Shown here piece by piece: positions 1-9,294 of a stretch of DNA of 64,000 bases. The DNA is from Pseudotabrizicola formosa (GTDB lineage Bacteria; Pseudomonadota; Alphaproteobacteria; Rhodobacterales; Rhodobacteraceae). The translations under genes were made by a program, and so were the position numbers. Every line of letters starts with the position of its first letter. Within the stretch, counting starts at the first letter, position 1. A model generated the notes under the pieces. It saw only the letters and a program-made list of their open reading frames with translations. It searched no databases and had not been told where the DNA came from. The stretch lies in contig NZ_PJOM01000001.1 of assembly GCF_002900965.1 (NCBI RefSeq), positions 310,001-374,000 on the forward strand, in the 5' to 3' direction.

Positions 1-771
1 GCCAAAGCAGGTGGCCCCTGACCCCGACATCCGCGCGATGACGCATCCCGGCTGGGCCGACAGGGCCGATCTGACGGCCCCGATCACCGGGGCAAGCCCG
101 GTTGCGGCCTCTTCCATATCGTTGCGCAGGGTCTGCAAAAAGGCGGCAAGTGCTGCACCATCGGGGAAAGGCGGCAGCTGCGGCGGCATCGGCGGGTTCG
201 TCTTGCGCGACACGCCGCGAAACACCGCAGGCGTGGCCAGGGCCACCCCCGGATTGACCAGCACCAGCCAGGCCTGCGGCAGATCCGGCACCGGGGTCAG
301 ATCCTCGCCCACGCCCTGCATCCGCACCGCACGGCCCTGCAGGCAGACCGGAACATCGGCCCCCAGGCCCAGCACGTCGCGGCCCTCGGGCAGGGGCCGG
401 TCCATCAGCCGCGCCAGCGCGCGCAGGGTGGCCGCCGCATCCGCCGATCCGCCGCCAATGCCGGATGACACCGGCAGGGCCTTTTCCAGCGTGATGGCCG
501 CTTGACCCTGCATCAGCCGCGCCGCCCGCAGCACCAGATTGTCGTCGCTCACCGGCAGCACCGCCGCCTGCGGCCCGGTGATGGTCAGCCCCAACCCCTC
601 TGCCGCGCGCACCGACACCACATCCCCCACATCGGCAAACACCACCAGCGAATCGAGCAGGTGATAGCCATCGGCCCGCTGCCCGGTGACATGCAGGGTC
701 AGGTTGATCTTGGCGGGCGCGAATTCGGTGATCGTGCGGTCAGGATGCGCAAGGCGCAGGTCAGTTGCCAT
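1..771 (-). CDS. ispE: 4-diphosphocytidyl-2-C-methyl-D-erythritol kinase IspE (3' end outside window)
   Basis: This enzyme phosphorylates the 2-hydroxyl of CDP-methylerythritol with ATP in the MEP isoprenoid pathway, in the cytosol. The visible 257 residues show the N-terminal PAKINL motif (about residues 19-23) and the GHMP-kinase glycine-rich ATP loop [11 protein letters not shown] (about 99-109). They also show ADVPVCL, which carries the catalytic Asp. The family usually has about 280 residues, so some 20-25 C-terminal residues lie beyond base 1. The ATG at 771-769 overlaps the end of the upstream TPR gene by 11 bases, which suggests translational coupling. The family assignment is firm. 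Confidence 0.95.
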   Translation of the reverse strand, partial: MATDLRLAHPDRTITEFAPAKINLTLHVTGQRADGYHLLDSLVVFADVGDVVSVRAAEGLGLTITGPQAAVLPVSDDNLVLRAARLMQGQAAITLEKALPVSSGIGGGSADAAATLRALARLMDRPLPEGRDVLGLGADVPVCLQGRAVRMQGVGEDLTPVPDLPQAWLVLVNPGVALATPAVFRGVSRKTNPPMPPQLPPFPDGAALAAFLQTLRNDMEEAATGLAPVIGAVRSALSAQPGCVIARMSGSGATCFG

Positions 772-2527
772 TCGCCACCGCTTGCAGGGAGGGCGCGCCC
801 TCTTCGGCCAGCACGGCATCCAGCCCGATCTCCAGCTTGCGGCGGATGCGGGTGGCATCTTTCTCCACCGGGTCGAAGGACAGGGCGCGCCGCCACTGGA
901 ACCGCGCTTCCAGCTGTCGCCCCACCGCCCAATAGACATCGCCCAGATGGTCCGTCACCACCGGATCGATCGGTTCCAACAGGCTGGCGCGTTCCATCGG
1001 GGCAAGCGCCTCGTCATAGCGACCCAGGCGGAAATAGGCCCAGGCCAGGCTGTCGATGATATAGCCCGCATCCGGGCGGGCGGCGACCGCGCGCTCGATC
1101 ATGCCAAGCGCCTCTTCCAGGTTCTCGCCCCGGTCGACAAAGCTGTAGCCCAGGTAGTTGAGCACCTGCGGCTGATCGGGGTTCAGCTCCAGCGCCTTGC
1201 GGAACCCCGCTTCGGCCTTGTCCCACTGGCCCGAGCGTTCATGCGAGATGGCGCGGGAATAGAACAGGCCCCAGTGCCGGTCCTGCGGCTCGGACACCAG
1301 CGCCACGGCGGCATCATAGGCCAAGGCCGAGTCCTCGAACCGCTCCACCCGGCGCAGCGCATCGCCATAGGCCATTTGCACCATCAGCAGGTCCGGACGG
1401 CTTTGTGCCAGCGCCTCAAGCACCGCAACCGCCTCATCCGGCTGGTCGCGCGCAAACAGGGTGGCCGACCGCCCGATCTCTGCCGCGTGAAAGCTGGGGT
1501 GATCCGGGGCCAGCAGCGCATAGGTTTCGCCGGCCAGTTCGGGCTGATCCAGCAGTTCCAGCAGACCCGCCGACAACAGCAGCGCCTCGGTATGGGCGGG
1601 GTTCAGGTCAAGGGCCGCACGCGCATAGAGCAGGGTATAGCCATTTTCAGCCTCCCCGTTCAGCGCAAGGGCCACGGAAAAGAACACCTCGGCAATGCCC
1701 TCCTTGGCGCTGCGCACGACATCAAAGGCCAGCGGCGTGCCCGCTTCCAGCGCGCGGCGCAAGACAAGCAGTTCAGGTTCCGGTTCGGTGCCAAAGCCGC
1801 GTTCCAACAGCGCCAGCGCCTCGTCGAATTGCTCCAGCTGGCTCAGAATCTGGATATGGGCGATGATGCCCCGGCGGTTGACCACCAGCGGCCCTTCGGC
1901 CCGGCCCGACAGAATGTCATCCGCGCTTTCGAAATCGCCCACGGCCGCCAGCGCCAGCGCCTTGTGATACAGCCCAAAGGCCTTCAGCCCGTTGGTTGCC
2001 GCAATCGTATCAAAGGCCGCCACCGCTTCGGACATGCGGCCCTTGCCGAATTCGGCCCAGGCGCGGGTCAGATCATCCAGCAGATTGCCGATCCGGCGGG
2101 TGTCGGGCAGGGCGAGCACCGCATCATAGTCTTCGGCCTGCACGTCGCGGACCAGCAGGGCGATATTGGCGCCGATGCTGCGGCCCCCCAATTCGGTCAG
2201 ACGCGCTGCCGCACCCGCCGCTGCCGCAAGATCACCCACCCCGGTATAAGACAGGATCGCCCCTTCCAGCAGGCCCAGATTGTCCGGGTCGCTTTCCAGC
2301 GCCCGGGCAAACCAGCGCGCCCCGGCGCGGAAATCGCTTTGCACCGCTGCAGACCGCGCCGCGAGATAGGCCCCGGCATCGCCCGGTTCCAGCCTCTGCA
2401 CCGCGGGGTCCGGCGCGGCGGCTTCGGTCTGCGCGGTCAGCGTGCCCGGCTGCACGGAAATCAGGGCCGCCAGCACAAGGGCGGTCAGACGGGGCGGCAA
2501 GGCATGGGTCATTGGGGCACTTTTCAT
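761..2527 (-). CDS. Secreted tetratricopeptide-repeat protein
   Basis: The protein has 588 residues. It starts with a hydrophobic signal-like segment (about residues 13-32, ending near TLTAQ), followed by an Ala/Leu-rich helical-repeat body. Canonical TPR signatures are clear in the C-terminal half, for example [19 protein letters not shown] and an adjacent [10 protein letters not shown] repeat. TPR proteins are scaffolds, and this one is probably periplasmic or outer-membrane associated. No enzymatic motif is visible. The stop overlaps the ispE start, so the two are probably co-transcribed. Residue 6 (MTHAL) is an equally plausible start. The specific function is unknown. Confidence 0.85.
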   Translation of the reverse strand: MKSAPMTHALPPRLTALVLAALISVQPGTLTAQTEAAAPDPAVQRLEPGDAGAYLAARSAAVQSDFRAGARWFARALESDPDNLGLLEGAILSYTGVGDLAAAAGAAARLTELGGRSIGANIALLVRDVQAEDYDAVLALPDTRRIGNLLDDLTRAWAEFGKGRMSEAVAAFDTIAATNGLKAFGLYHKALALAAVGDFESADDILSGRAEGPLVVNRRGIIAHIQILSQLEQFDEALALLERGFGTEPEPELLVLRRALEAGTPLAFDVVRSAKEGIAEVFFSVALALNGEAENGYTLLYARAALDLNPAHTEALLLSAGLLELLDQPELAGETYALLAPDHPSFHAAEIGRSATLFARDQPDEAVAVLEALAQSRPDLLMVQMAYGDALRRVERFEDSALAYDAAVALVSEPQDRHWGLFYSRAISHERSGQWDKAEAGFRKALELNPDQPQVLNYLGYSFVDRGENLEEALGMIERAVAARPDAGYIIDSLAWAYFRLGRYDEALAPMERASLLEPIDPVVTDHLGDVYWAVGRQLEARFQWRRALSFDPVEKDATRIRRKLEIGLDAVLAEEGAPSLQAVANGN

Positions 2528-2608
2528 AAGATCGACGCCGCAAAGCTAGCGGTCGGCCTTGCCGCTGGCAATGGCAGGGGGCCGGTTCAGGCGATGATCG
2601 CGCAAATG

Positions 2609-3037
2609 TCAGAGCAGACGCAGCACGGCAATGCCCGCCGCGGCCAGAACCGGCAACCCGATCAGGATCAGCGGCACGTTGAGCCATTGCCGCGACGGGG
2701 CCGGGGTCAGCACCGGATAGGCCATCGGCCAGCGCCCCGTCTGCGCTGCCTGCACCAGCGTGCTGACCGCCACCGGAAGGCGCACGCCAAACAGTTGTGG
2801 CGGTGCAAAGGGCCAACCGGGGCGCAACACGGTGGCAGCGTCACGGTGATGGAACCGGGGTTCATAGCCGGTCAGGTCCACGCCGAACTCTGCCGCGAAA
2901 TGCTCCATGAAGGCGGCGGCCATGGCGCCATCCGCATCCAGTGCCGCCAGCACATCGGCCTCTTGCAGGCGGGTCAGCCGCCGGCCCGAACGGGCTTCGA
3001 TGAAGGCCAGAATCTCTGCCCGCCCCGGCCCGTTCAT
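2609..3037 (-). CDS. Small conserved protein of unknown function with a C-terminal membrane segment
   Basis: The 142-residue product starts with MNGPGRAEI, 8 bases after the ETF-QO stop; the open frame extends upstream, but only by overlapping that gene. The N-terminal part (FIEARSGRRL, then FAAEFGVDLTGYEPRFHHRD) resembles the acidic-helix and FGVD pattern of DUF1493-type proteins. I offer this as a weak resemblance only. The last 25 residues form a hydrophobic segment (LILIGLPVLAAAGIAVLRLL), so the protein is probably anchored in the inner membrane. It lies between ETF-QO and the TPR gene on the same strand. I cannot assign a role. Confidence 0.7.
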   Translation of the reverse strand: MNGPGRAEILAFIEARSGRRLTRLQEADVLAALDADGAMAAAFMEHFAAEFGVDLTGYEPRFHHRDAATVLRPGWPFAPPQLFGVRLPVAVSTLVQAAQTGRWPMAYPVLTPAPSRQWLNVPLILIGLPVLAAAGIAVLRLL

Positions 3038-3045
3038 GGCTTGCC

Positions 3046-4695
3046 TCACATATTGGGGTAATTCGGCCCGCCCGCGCCCTGCGGCGTGGTCCAGACGATG
3101 TTCTGGGACGGGTCCTTGATGTCGCAGGTCTTGCAATGCACGCAGTTCTGAAAGTTGATCACGAACCGCGGCTCTTTGCCGTCTTCAGCGACCACCTCAT
3201 ACACGCCCGCCGGACAATAGCGCTGCGCCGGTTCGGCATATTTCGGCAGGTTGACCGCAATCGGCACCGACGGGTCTTTCAGCTTCAGATGCGACGGCTG
3301 CGCTTCATCATGGTTGGTAAAGCTGTAGGCCACATTGGTCAGCCGGTCGAAGGACAGCTTGCCATCGGGGCGCGGATAGTCGATCGGCGCGAAATCCTTT
3401 GCCAGACCGGTGGCGGCGGCATCGGATTTGCCGTGTTTGAGCGTGCCGAACAGCGAAAAGCCAAGCGTATTGGTCCACATGTCCAGACCCCCGCCCATCA
3501 GGCTGGCGATCAGGCCGTATTTCGACCACAGAGGTTTGACATTGCGCACTTTTTTCAGGTCGGCACCAATGGCCCCGCCGCGCACATCCGACTCGTAGGC
3601 GGTCAGCTCATCCCCCGCACGCCCGGCCTTGATCGCCGCATGGGCCGCCTCTGCCGCCGCTTTGCCCGACAGCATGGCATTGTGGTTGCCCTTGATGCGC
3701 GGCACGTTGACCATGCCAACCGAACAGCCCAAGAGCGCCACACCGGGGGCCACCATCTTTGGCATCGACTGATAGCCGCCTTCGGAAATCGCCCGCGCGC
3801 CATAAGCCACGCGTTTGCCGCCCGCCAGCAGCTCGGCCACCATCGGATGATGCTTGAAACGCTGGAATTCCATATACGGGTAGAGATGCGGGTTTTCGTA
3901 GTTCAGATGCACCACAAACCCGACATAGACTTGATTGTTTTCCAGATGATAGATGAACGACCCGCCGCCCGCATTCTTGCCCAGCGGCCAGCCCATCGTA
4001 TGGGTCACCGTGCCTTCCCGGTGCTTGGCCGGGTCAATCTCCCAGATTTCCTTCATGCCAAGGCCGAATTTCTGCGGGCAATGGCCTTTGGACAGATCGT
4101 AGCGGTCCATCACCTGCTTGGCCAGCGACCCGCGCACGCCTTCGGACAGAAACACATATTTGCCGTGCAGTTCCATCCCCGGCTCATAGCTCGGCCCCGG
4201 CGCGCCCGTCGCCGGGTCACGCCCGAATTCGCCTGCGACCACCCCGGCCACGCGGTCCCCGTCGAACACCAGTTCGCTGCAGGACATGCCGGGGAAAATC
4301 TCCACCCCCAGCCCTTCGGCCACGCCCGCCATCCAGCGGCAGACATTGGCCATCGACACGATGTAATTGCCGTGGTTGTTCATCAGCGGCGGCATCGGAA
4401 AGTTCGGAATGCGGATCTGCCCGGCAGGCCCCAGCAGGTAGAAATTATCCTCTTTCACCAGCGTCTTGATCGGCGCGCCCCTGCTGCGCCAGTCAGGCAG
4501 CAGCGCATCCAGCCCCGACGGGTCCAGCACCGCCCCCGACAGGATATGCGCACCGACCTCTGAGCCCTTTTCCAGCACCACCACCGAAAGATCGGCATCC
4601 AGCTGCTTCAAGCGGATCGCCGCCGACAGGCCCGCCGGGCCTGCGCCCACGATGACCACGTCATACTCCATCTTCTCTCGTGCGATCTGGCTCAT
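3046..4695 (-). CDS. Electron transfer flavoprotein-ubiquinone oxidoreductase (ETF-QO)
   Basis: ETF-QO passes electrons from acyl-CoA and choline-type dehydrogenases, via ETF, to ubiquinone at the inner membrane. The N-terminus has the FAD dinucleotide fold (VVIVGAGPAGLSAAIRL). The C-terminus has the CPAGVYEVV segment and the [4Fe-4S] cysteines in NCVHCKTCDIKDP. The start MSQIAREKMEYDV gives 549 residues, the usual family length, and has GGAG about 10 bases upstream; an in-frame ATG at 4758 would add 21 atypical residues. An electron source for it, a DmdC-like acyl-CoA dehydrogenase, lies 3 kb away. Confidence 0.95.
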   Translation of the reverse strand: MSQIAREKMEYDVVIVGAGPAGLSAAIRLKQLDADLSVVVLEKGSEVGAHILSGAVLDPSGLDALLPDWRSRGAPIKTLVKEDNFYLLGPAGQIRIPNFPMPPLMNNHGNYIVSMANVCRWMAGVAEGLGVEIFPGMSCSELVFDGDRVAGVVAGEFGRDPATGAPGPSYEPGMELHGKYVFLSEGVRGSLAKQVMDRYDLSKGHCPQKFGLGMKEIWEIDPAKHREGTVTHTMGWPLGKNAGGGSFIYHLENNQVYVGFVVHLNYENPHLYPYMEFQRFKHHPMVAELLAGGKRVAYGARAISEGGYQSMPKMVAPGVALLGCSVGMVNVPRIKGNHNAMLSGKAAAEAAHAAIKAGRAGDELTAYESDVRGGAIGADLKKVRNVKPLWSKYGLIASLMGGGLDMWTNTLGFSLFGTLKHGKSDAAATGLAKDFAPIDYPRPDGKLSFDRLTNVAYSFTNHDEAQPSHLKLKDPSVPIAVNLPKYAEPAQRYCPAGVYEVVAEDGKEPRFVINFQNCVHCKTCDIKDPSQNIVWTTPQGAGGPNYPNM

Positions 4696-4996
4696 CCTAA
4701 GGTCTCCGCTCGCCGGGCAGGCCGGTGTCTGATCTGTTGATTTTGCTGGCTTCGTCATTGCCCGATGGCAGACATGGGGTCAACCGTAACGCAACATCAC
4801 GGTTCCGCAATGCCGCATTGCCGCAATTTTATGTCCTCCCGCCAGGCGGCTTTCTGGTCCGGGGGCGACATGCCGGCGCCTCTGTGCGCCATGCCCCCTT
4901 GCAATTCATGCCGCCATCCGCTTGGGTATCGGTCAATGCGTGACGGGCCATGGCCCCCCACAGGGGCCGTGGCCTCCCTTTTCGTGGAAGATGACG
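4696..4996. promoter_or_regulatory. Divergent intergenic region between ETF-QO and greA
   Basis: These 301 bases separate two divergent genes and must hold both promoters, although I could not assign confident -35/-10 boxes. Small frames cross it on both strands, but none has family character. The greA-proximal end holds a strong hairpin, listed separately. Confidence 0.5.
4946..4982 (+). terminator. Terminator-like hairpin in the greA leader
   Basis: A 12-bp stem (4946-4957 with 4963-4974, one G-U wobble, 5-base loop) is followed within 5 bases by four T residues. It ends just before the greA Shine-Dalgarno sequence GGAAG (4986-4990). A terminator placed inside a leader would make a short RNA and let only part of transcription enter greA. 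Confidence 0.55.
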
Positions 4997-5467
4997 ATGG
5001 AAAAGATCCCGATGACCCGCGGTGGGTATGATGCTCTGGATGAAGAGCTCAAACTCCTCAAATCGGTGGAGCGCCCGGCCGTGATCCGCGCCATTGCCGA
5101 AGCCCGTGAACACGGCGATCTGTCGGAAAACGCCGAATACCATTCCGCCCGGGAAAAGCAGTCCTTCATCGAGGGCCGCATCAAGGAGCTGGAAGGCATC
5201 CTGTCGCTGGCCGAGGTGATCGACCCGACCAAACTCTCCGGCTCCATCAAGTTCGGGGCCACGGTGGTTCTGGTGGATGAAGACACCGATGAGGAAAAGA
5301 AATACCAGATCGTGGGCGAGACCGAGGCCGATATCGAACGCGGCCTGCTGAACATCCGCTCGCCCTTGGCCCGCGCGCTGATCGGCAAGGAAGAAGGCGA
5401 CAGCGTCGAGGTGAAGACCCCCGGCGGTGACCGCAGCTATGAAGTGCTCAGCATCCGCTATATCTGA
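4997..5467 (+). CDS. greA: Transcription elongation factor GreA
   Basis: GreA rescues backtracked RNA polymerase by stimulating transcript cleavage. The start [14 protein letters not shown] gives 156 residues, the standard length; GGAAG lies 6 bases upstream. The N-terminal coiled coil carries the conserved [14 protein letters not shown] signature with the acidic tip (D and E). The C-terminal FKBP-like domain contains [11 protein letters not shown] and the [12 protein letters not shown] end. Earlier in-frame starts would add unrelated residues. A membrane protein gene follows after 38 bases. Confidence 0.97.
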   Translation: MEKIPMTRGGYDALDEELKLLKSVERPAVIRAIAEAREHGDLSENAEYHSAREKQSFIEGRIKELEGILSLAEVIDPTKLSGSIKFGATVVLVDEDTDEEKKYQIVGETEADIERGLLNIRSPLARALIGKEEGDSVEVKTPGGDRSYEVLSIRYI

Positions 5468-5505
5468 GCCCTGCATCTGAACTCCCGGAACGGATTGAGG
5501 CGACA

Positions 5506-6510
5506 ATGCCCGACAGTGCCGACAAACCCAGTGACCCGGTGGCCTTTGCCCTGCGCGATGAGCCGGGTTTCTCCCTGACCGAGATCATGGCCTCGGCACT
5601 GGCGCTGGTCTGGGTGGCAGCGGTGGTCCTCTATGTGATGACCTCGGCCGAAGGCATCGGCACGCTGGGGTTGGTGATGACGCTTCTGGTGGTGTTCCTG
5701 CCGCTGGCCCTGATCTGGGCGGCGGTCACCACGCTGCGCTCGGTCCGCGCGCTGCGGGCCGAGGCGGCGCGGCTGCAGGCTTCGGTCGATGCCATGCGCA
5801 ACGCCTATATCAGCAGCCAGCAGACGGCCGCCGCCGCCCTGCGCGCAAGCGCAGAGAAACGGCCCGATGACGCCCGCCCTGCCGATACCACGCCGGCCGC
5901 GTTCGCATCCCGGCGCGATGCCGGGCTGACCCAGCCCTCTGCCGATCGCAAGGCTGCGCTGGTCCCGCCGCGTGCCGCCTCGCCTGCCGAAGAACAGCCC
6001 GGCCTTGCGCTTGGCACGCCTGCCGATGCCCTGCGCCCGCCCTTGTCGGTGGCCGATTTCATCCGCGCCCTGCAATTTCCCGAAAACCCCGAAGACCGCG
6101 ACGGCTTTCGCGCCCTGCGCCTGGCGCTGGAAGACCGGGACGTGGCCAAACTGATCCGGGCGGCACAGGATGTGCTGACGCTGATGTCCCAGGAAGGCAT
6201 CTATATGGATGACCTGCGCCCCGACCGCGCCCGGCCAGAACTGTGGCGCCGCTTTGCCGCAGGTGAACGCGGGCGCGGCATTGCCGCCATCGGCGGCGTG
6301 CGCGACCGTTCGTCGCTGGCGCTGACCGCGGGGCGGATGCGCGAAGATCCGGTGTTCCGCGACGCGGGCCACCATTTCCTGCGCACCTTTGACCGGATGT
6401 TCCAGCAGTTCGAAAAGAATGCCACCGATGCCGAAATCGCCGATCTGGCCGATACCCGCACCGCCCGCGCCTTCATGCTGTTTGGCCGGGTGATGGGCGT
6501 TTTCGATTAA
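5506..6510 (+). CDS. Membrane protein with coiled coil, unknown function
   Basis: The 334-residue protein has two adjacent transmembrane segments near residues 28-72 (around ALALVWVAAVVLYVM and LVMTLLVVFLPLALIW). A short heptad-like helix (about 75-110) and a Pro/Ala-rich linker follow. The C-terminal half is a soluble helical domain (from about FIRALQFPENPEDRDGF to the end). It follows greA by 38 bases and may be transcribed with it. I recognise no enzymatic motif. The layout suggests a membrane-tethered adaptor, which is inference. Its TAA stop overlaps the stop of the opposing gene in a TTAA palindrome. Confidence 0.85.
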   Translation: MPDSADKPSDPVAFALRDEPGFSLTEIMASALALVWVAAVVLYVMTSAEGIGTLGLVMTLLVVFLPLALIWAAVTTLRSVRALRAEAARLQASVDAMRNAYISSQQTAAAALRASAEKRPDDARPADTTPAAFASRRDAGLTQPSADRKAALVPPRAASPAEEQPGLALGTPADALRPPLSVADFIRALQFPENPEDRDGFRALRLALEDRDVAKLIRAAQDVLTLMSQEGIYMDDLRPDRARPELWRRFAAGERGRGIAAIGGVRDRSSLALTAGRMREDPVFRDAGHHFLRTFDRMFQQFEKNATDAEIADLADTRTARAFMLFGRVMGVFD

Positions 6511-7475
6511 GGTTGCTGGTGTGGCCGGGGCGCCGCCGCCCGCCGCAGCCGGTCATTGATCGCGCGGCCAAGGCCGGACTCCGGCACCGGCGCAAAGGCA
6601 ATCCGCCCGCCAGGACCGGCCAGATCATCCGCCTCGCGCAGGGCCTGAAACAGGGTTGCCGCCGCCTCGACCAGATCGCCCACAGGCGACAGCGACAGAT
6701 CCGCCCCCGCACAGCCGGGGCCAAAGCCCACCCAGACCTCACCCGGCATCGGGCCTGTCACCCCCAGCCGTACCCCGGCCTCGGGCGCGTAATGGCTGGC
6801 CAATTGTCCCGGCGCATTGGGCTTATGCGCGTCGCCGCCGGTGACAATCGGCCCCAGCATCGCCTCCAGCGCCTCAACCGGAATGCCGCCGGGGCGCAGC
6901 AGCACCGGCGCGCCGTCCAGCCCCAGAATCGTCGATTCGATCCCCACCGCACAAGGCCCGCCGTCCAAGACCGCCTCAATGCGCCCCGCCAGCCCTTGGC
7001 GCACATGATCGGCCCGCGTCGGCGACACCCGGCCTGACGGGTTGGCCGACGGCGCGGCCAGTGGCCCGCCAAAGGCCTTCAACAGCGCCTGCGCCACGGC
7101 ATGCGCCGGACAGCGGATCGCCACCGTGTCCAGCCTGGCCGTCACCAGCGGTGACAGCCCGGCATCGGCGCGCAGGGGCAGCACCAGCGTCAGCGCGCCG
7201 GGCCAGAACGCCGCCGCCACCGCGCGCGCCCGGTCGTCAAACACGGCCAGCGTTTCGGCCATTTCTACCCCGGTCACATGCGCAATCAGCGGGTTGAACC
7301 TGGGCCGTGCCTTGGCGGCAAAGATCCGCGCCACCGCCAGATTGTTCCTTGCATCCCCCGCCAGCCCGTAGACCGTTTCGGTCGGCATGGCCACCAGCCC
7401 GCCCGCCCGCAAAATATCGGCGGCGCGGGCCAGGCCTTCTTCAGAAGGCATCAGGTCTTGCGTATCTGGTGTCAT
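6507..7475 (-). CDS. L-threonylcarbamoyladenylate synthase (Sua5/YrdC/YwlC family)
   Basis: The protein makes threonylcarbamoyl-AMP from threonine, bicarbonate and ATP, the first step of the t6A37 modification of ANN-decoding tRNAs. The YrdC core (about residues 10-195) shows PTETVYGLAGDA, KARPRFNPL, ALTLVLP and the SANPSGRVSPT nucleotide-binding stretch. The remaining 120 residues are the Sua5 C-terminal domain, with ASHYAPE. Total length is 322 residues, as expected for the long Sua5 form. I chose ATG 7475 (MTPDTQDL); a GTG at 7508 in the same frame would add 11 residues. Confidence 0.92.
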   Translation of the reverse strand: MTPDTQDLMPSEEGLARAADILRAGGLVAMPTETVYGLAGDARNNLAVARIFAAKARPRFNPLIAHVTGVEMAETLAVFDDRARAVAAAFWPGALTLVLPLRADAGLSPLVTARLDTVAIRCPAHAVAQALLKAFGGPLAAPSANPSGRVSPTRADHVRQGLAGRIEAVLDGGPCAVGIESTILGLDGAPVLLRPGGIPVEALEAMLGPIVTGGDAHKPNAPGQLASHYAPEAGVRLGVTGPMPGEVWVGFGPGCAGADLSLSPVGDLVEAAATLFQALREADDLAGPGGRIAFAPVPESGLGRAINDRLRRAAAPRPHQQP

Positions 7476-7584
7476 GTGACGCAGCGTAGGGCTTGAGAGG
7501 TTGGCCACCGCAGCTAACCTATGCGCAACGCCATACCCTTACCCTTGGCCTTTGCCAAGCCAGCCACCCAGTTCCGAGGTTCCG

Positions 7585-9294
7585 ATGCCCTACCGCGCCC
7601 CCCTGTCCGACCTGCGCTTCCTGATGGATCATGTCGTGGGTTTCGCGCAGGTCGCGGCCACCGACCGCTTTGCCGAAGCCACGCCGGAAACGGTGGAGGC
7701 GGTGCTGACCGAGGCGGGCCGTCTGGCGTCCGAGGTGCTGGCCTCGGTCAACCGCGCGGGTGACAAGCATCCGGCGCGGCTGGAAAACGGGGTCGTCCGC
7801 ACCTCGCCCGGCTATGCCGAGGCCTATCGCGCCCTCGCCGAGGGTGGCTGGGTCGCCATCACCGCCGGGGCCGATCATGGCGGCATGGGCCTGCCGCTGA
7901 CCCTGGCCAGCGCGGTCAATGACATGTTTTCCGGTGCCTGCCTGTCGCTGCAACTCAACCCTCTCCTGACCCAGGGCCAGATCGAGGCGCTGGAGCATCA
8001 CGCCAGTGAGGATCTGAAAGCCACCTATCTGCCGAAACTGATTTCCGGCGATTGGAACGGTACGATGAACCTGACCGAACCACAGGCCGGGTCAGATGTG
8101 GGTGCGCTGCGGGCCAAGGCGGAACCCAATGGCGATGGTTCTTACGCGATCAGTGGTCAGAAAATCTACATCACTTGGGGGGATAGCGATTTTCAGGCCA
8201 ATACCATCCATCTGGTGCTGGCCCGCCTGCCGGATGCTGCCCCCGGCACCGCTGGCATCAGCCTGTTTCTGGTGCCGAAACTCCTGCCCGATGCGGATGG
8301 CAACCCCGGCCCGCGCAACACGCTGTCGGTCGTCAGTCTGGAGCACAAGCTGGGCATCCACGGCAGCCCGACCTGCGTGATGCAGTTTGATGGCGCCAAG
8401 GGCTGGCTGGTGGGGGCGCCGCACAAGGGCATGGCCGCGATGTTCACCATGATGAACAACGCCCGCCTTGGCGTTGGGCTGCAAGGCGTGGGCGTGGCCG
8501 AAGCGGCCTATCAGCAGGCCTATGACTATGCGATGACGAGGGCGCAGGGCCGCACCGCCGATCCGGCCATCCCCAGCATCATCGGCCATGCCGATGTGCG
8601 CCGGATGCTGGCCACCATGAAGGCGCAGGTGTTTTCCGCCCGCGCCATCGGCCTGTCCTGCGCCGTGGCCATCGACATGGGCCATGCCACCGGCGAGGCG
8701 GTCTGGAAGGCCCGCGCCGCCTTTTTGACGCCCATCGCCAAGGCCTACGGCACCGATATCGGCGTCGCGGTCGCGTCCGAAGGGGTGCAGATCCATGGCG
8801 GCATGGGGTTCATCGAGGAAACCGGGGCCGCGCAATTCCTGCGCGATGCCCGCATCACCCCGATCTATGAAGGCACCAACGGCATTCAGGCCATGGACCT
8901 CGTGGCCCGCAAGATGGCCGACAATGGCGAGGCCGCCTTCCTTCTGATCCGCGAGATCGAGATGGGGGCACAGGCGGCCCGCGCCGCCCTGCCTGATCTG
9001 GCCGAAGATGTCTGGCAGGCCTGCGAATCGCTGCGCGAGGCGACTGAGGCGCTGCTGGCACAGGATCTGACCGACCGCTTCGCCGGGGCCGTGCCCTATC
9101 TGCGCGCCTTTGCGCTGGTCCTGGGCGCGCATTTCCACCTCAAGGCTGCCTTGGCCGAGGGCAGCGGCCCGCGCACCGCGCTGGCGCGGGTGGCAATCAA
9201 ACGGCTGCTGCCCGAACATGCCGGCCTGCTGGCCCAGACCCGGATCGGCGCCACGGATCTCTATGCGCTGAGTCCCGAAGACTTCGCGGCATGA
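7585..9294 (+). CDS. Acyl-CoA dehydrogenase, DmdC-like (3-methylmercaptopropionyl-CoA dehydrogenase type)
   Basis: The 569-residue flavoprotein belongs to the long acyl-CoA dehydrogenase branch that includes DmdC. DmdC oxidises 3-methylmercaptopropionyl-CoA in DMSP demethylation. The start MPYRAPLSDLRF, the segment MNLTEPQAGSDVG, the FAD/substrate region LEHKLGIHGSPTC and IYEGTNGIQAMDLVARK are all typical of that branch. Electrons would go to ETF and then to the ETF-QO encoded at 3046-4695. Close relatives occur in bacteria that do not use DMSP, so a general medium-chain or branched substrate is possible. The next gene overlaps its stop (ATGA). Confidence 0.9.
   Translation: MPYRAPLSDLRFLMDHVVGFAQVAATDRFAEATPETVEAVLTEAGRLASEVLASVNRAGDKHPARLENGVVRTSPGYAEAYRALAEGGWVAITAGADHGGMGLPLTLASAVNDMFSGACLSLQLNPLLTQGQIEALEHHASEDLKATYLPKLISGDWNGTMNLTEPQAGSDVGALRAKAEPNGDGSYAISGQKIYITWGDSDFQANTIHLVLARLPDAAPGTAGISLFLVPKLLPDADGNPGPRNTLSVVSLEHKLGIHGSPTCVMQFDGAKGWLVGAPHKGMAAMFTMMNNARLGVGLQGVGVAEAAYQQAYDYAMTRAQGRTADPAIPSIIGHADVRRMLATMKAQVFSARAIGLSCAVAIDMGHATGEAVWKARAAFLTPIAKAYGTDIGVAVASEGVQIHGGMGFIEETGAAQFLRDARITPIYEGTNGIQAMDLVARKMADNGEAAFLLIREIEMGAQAARAALPDLAEDVWQACESLREATEALLAQDLTDRFAGAVPYLRAFALVLGAHFHLKAALAEGSGPRTALARVAIKRLLPEHAGLLAQTRIGATDLYALSPEDFAA

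Noticed and set aside
686-3061. Open frame of 791 codons on the plus strand
   Set aside because: It lies antisense to the TPR and IspE genes, is rich in His, Gln and Arg, and matches no family. It is a high-GC shadow of real minus-strand genes.
7585-9294. Naming the dehydrogenase dmdC outright
   Set aside because: The family match is good, but homologues are widespread in non-DMSP organisms and no other dmd gene is here.
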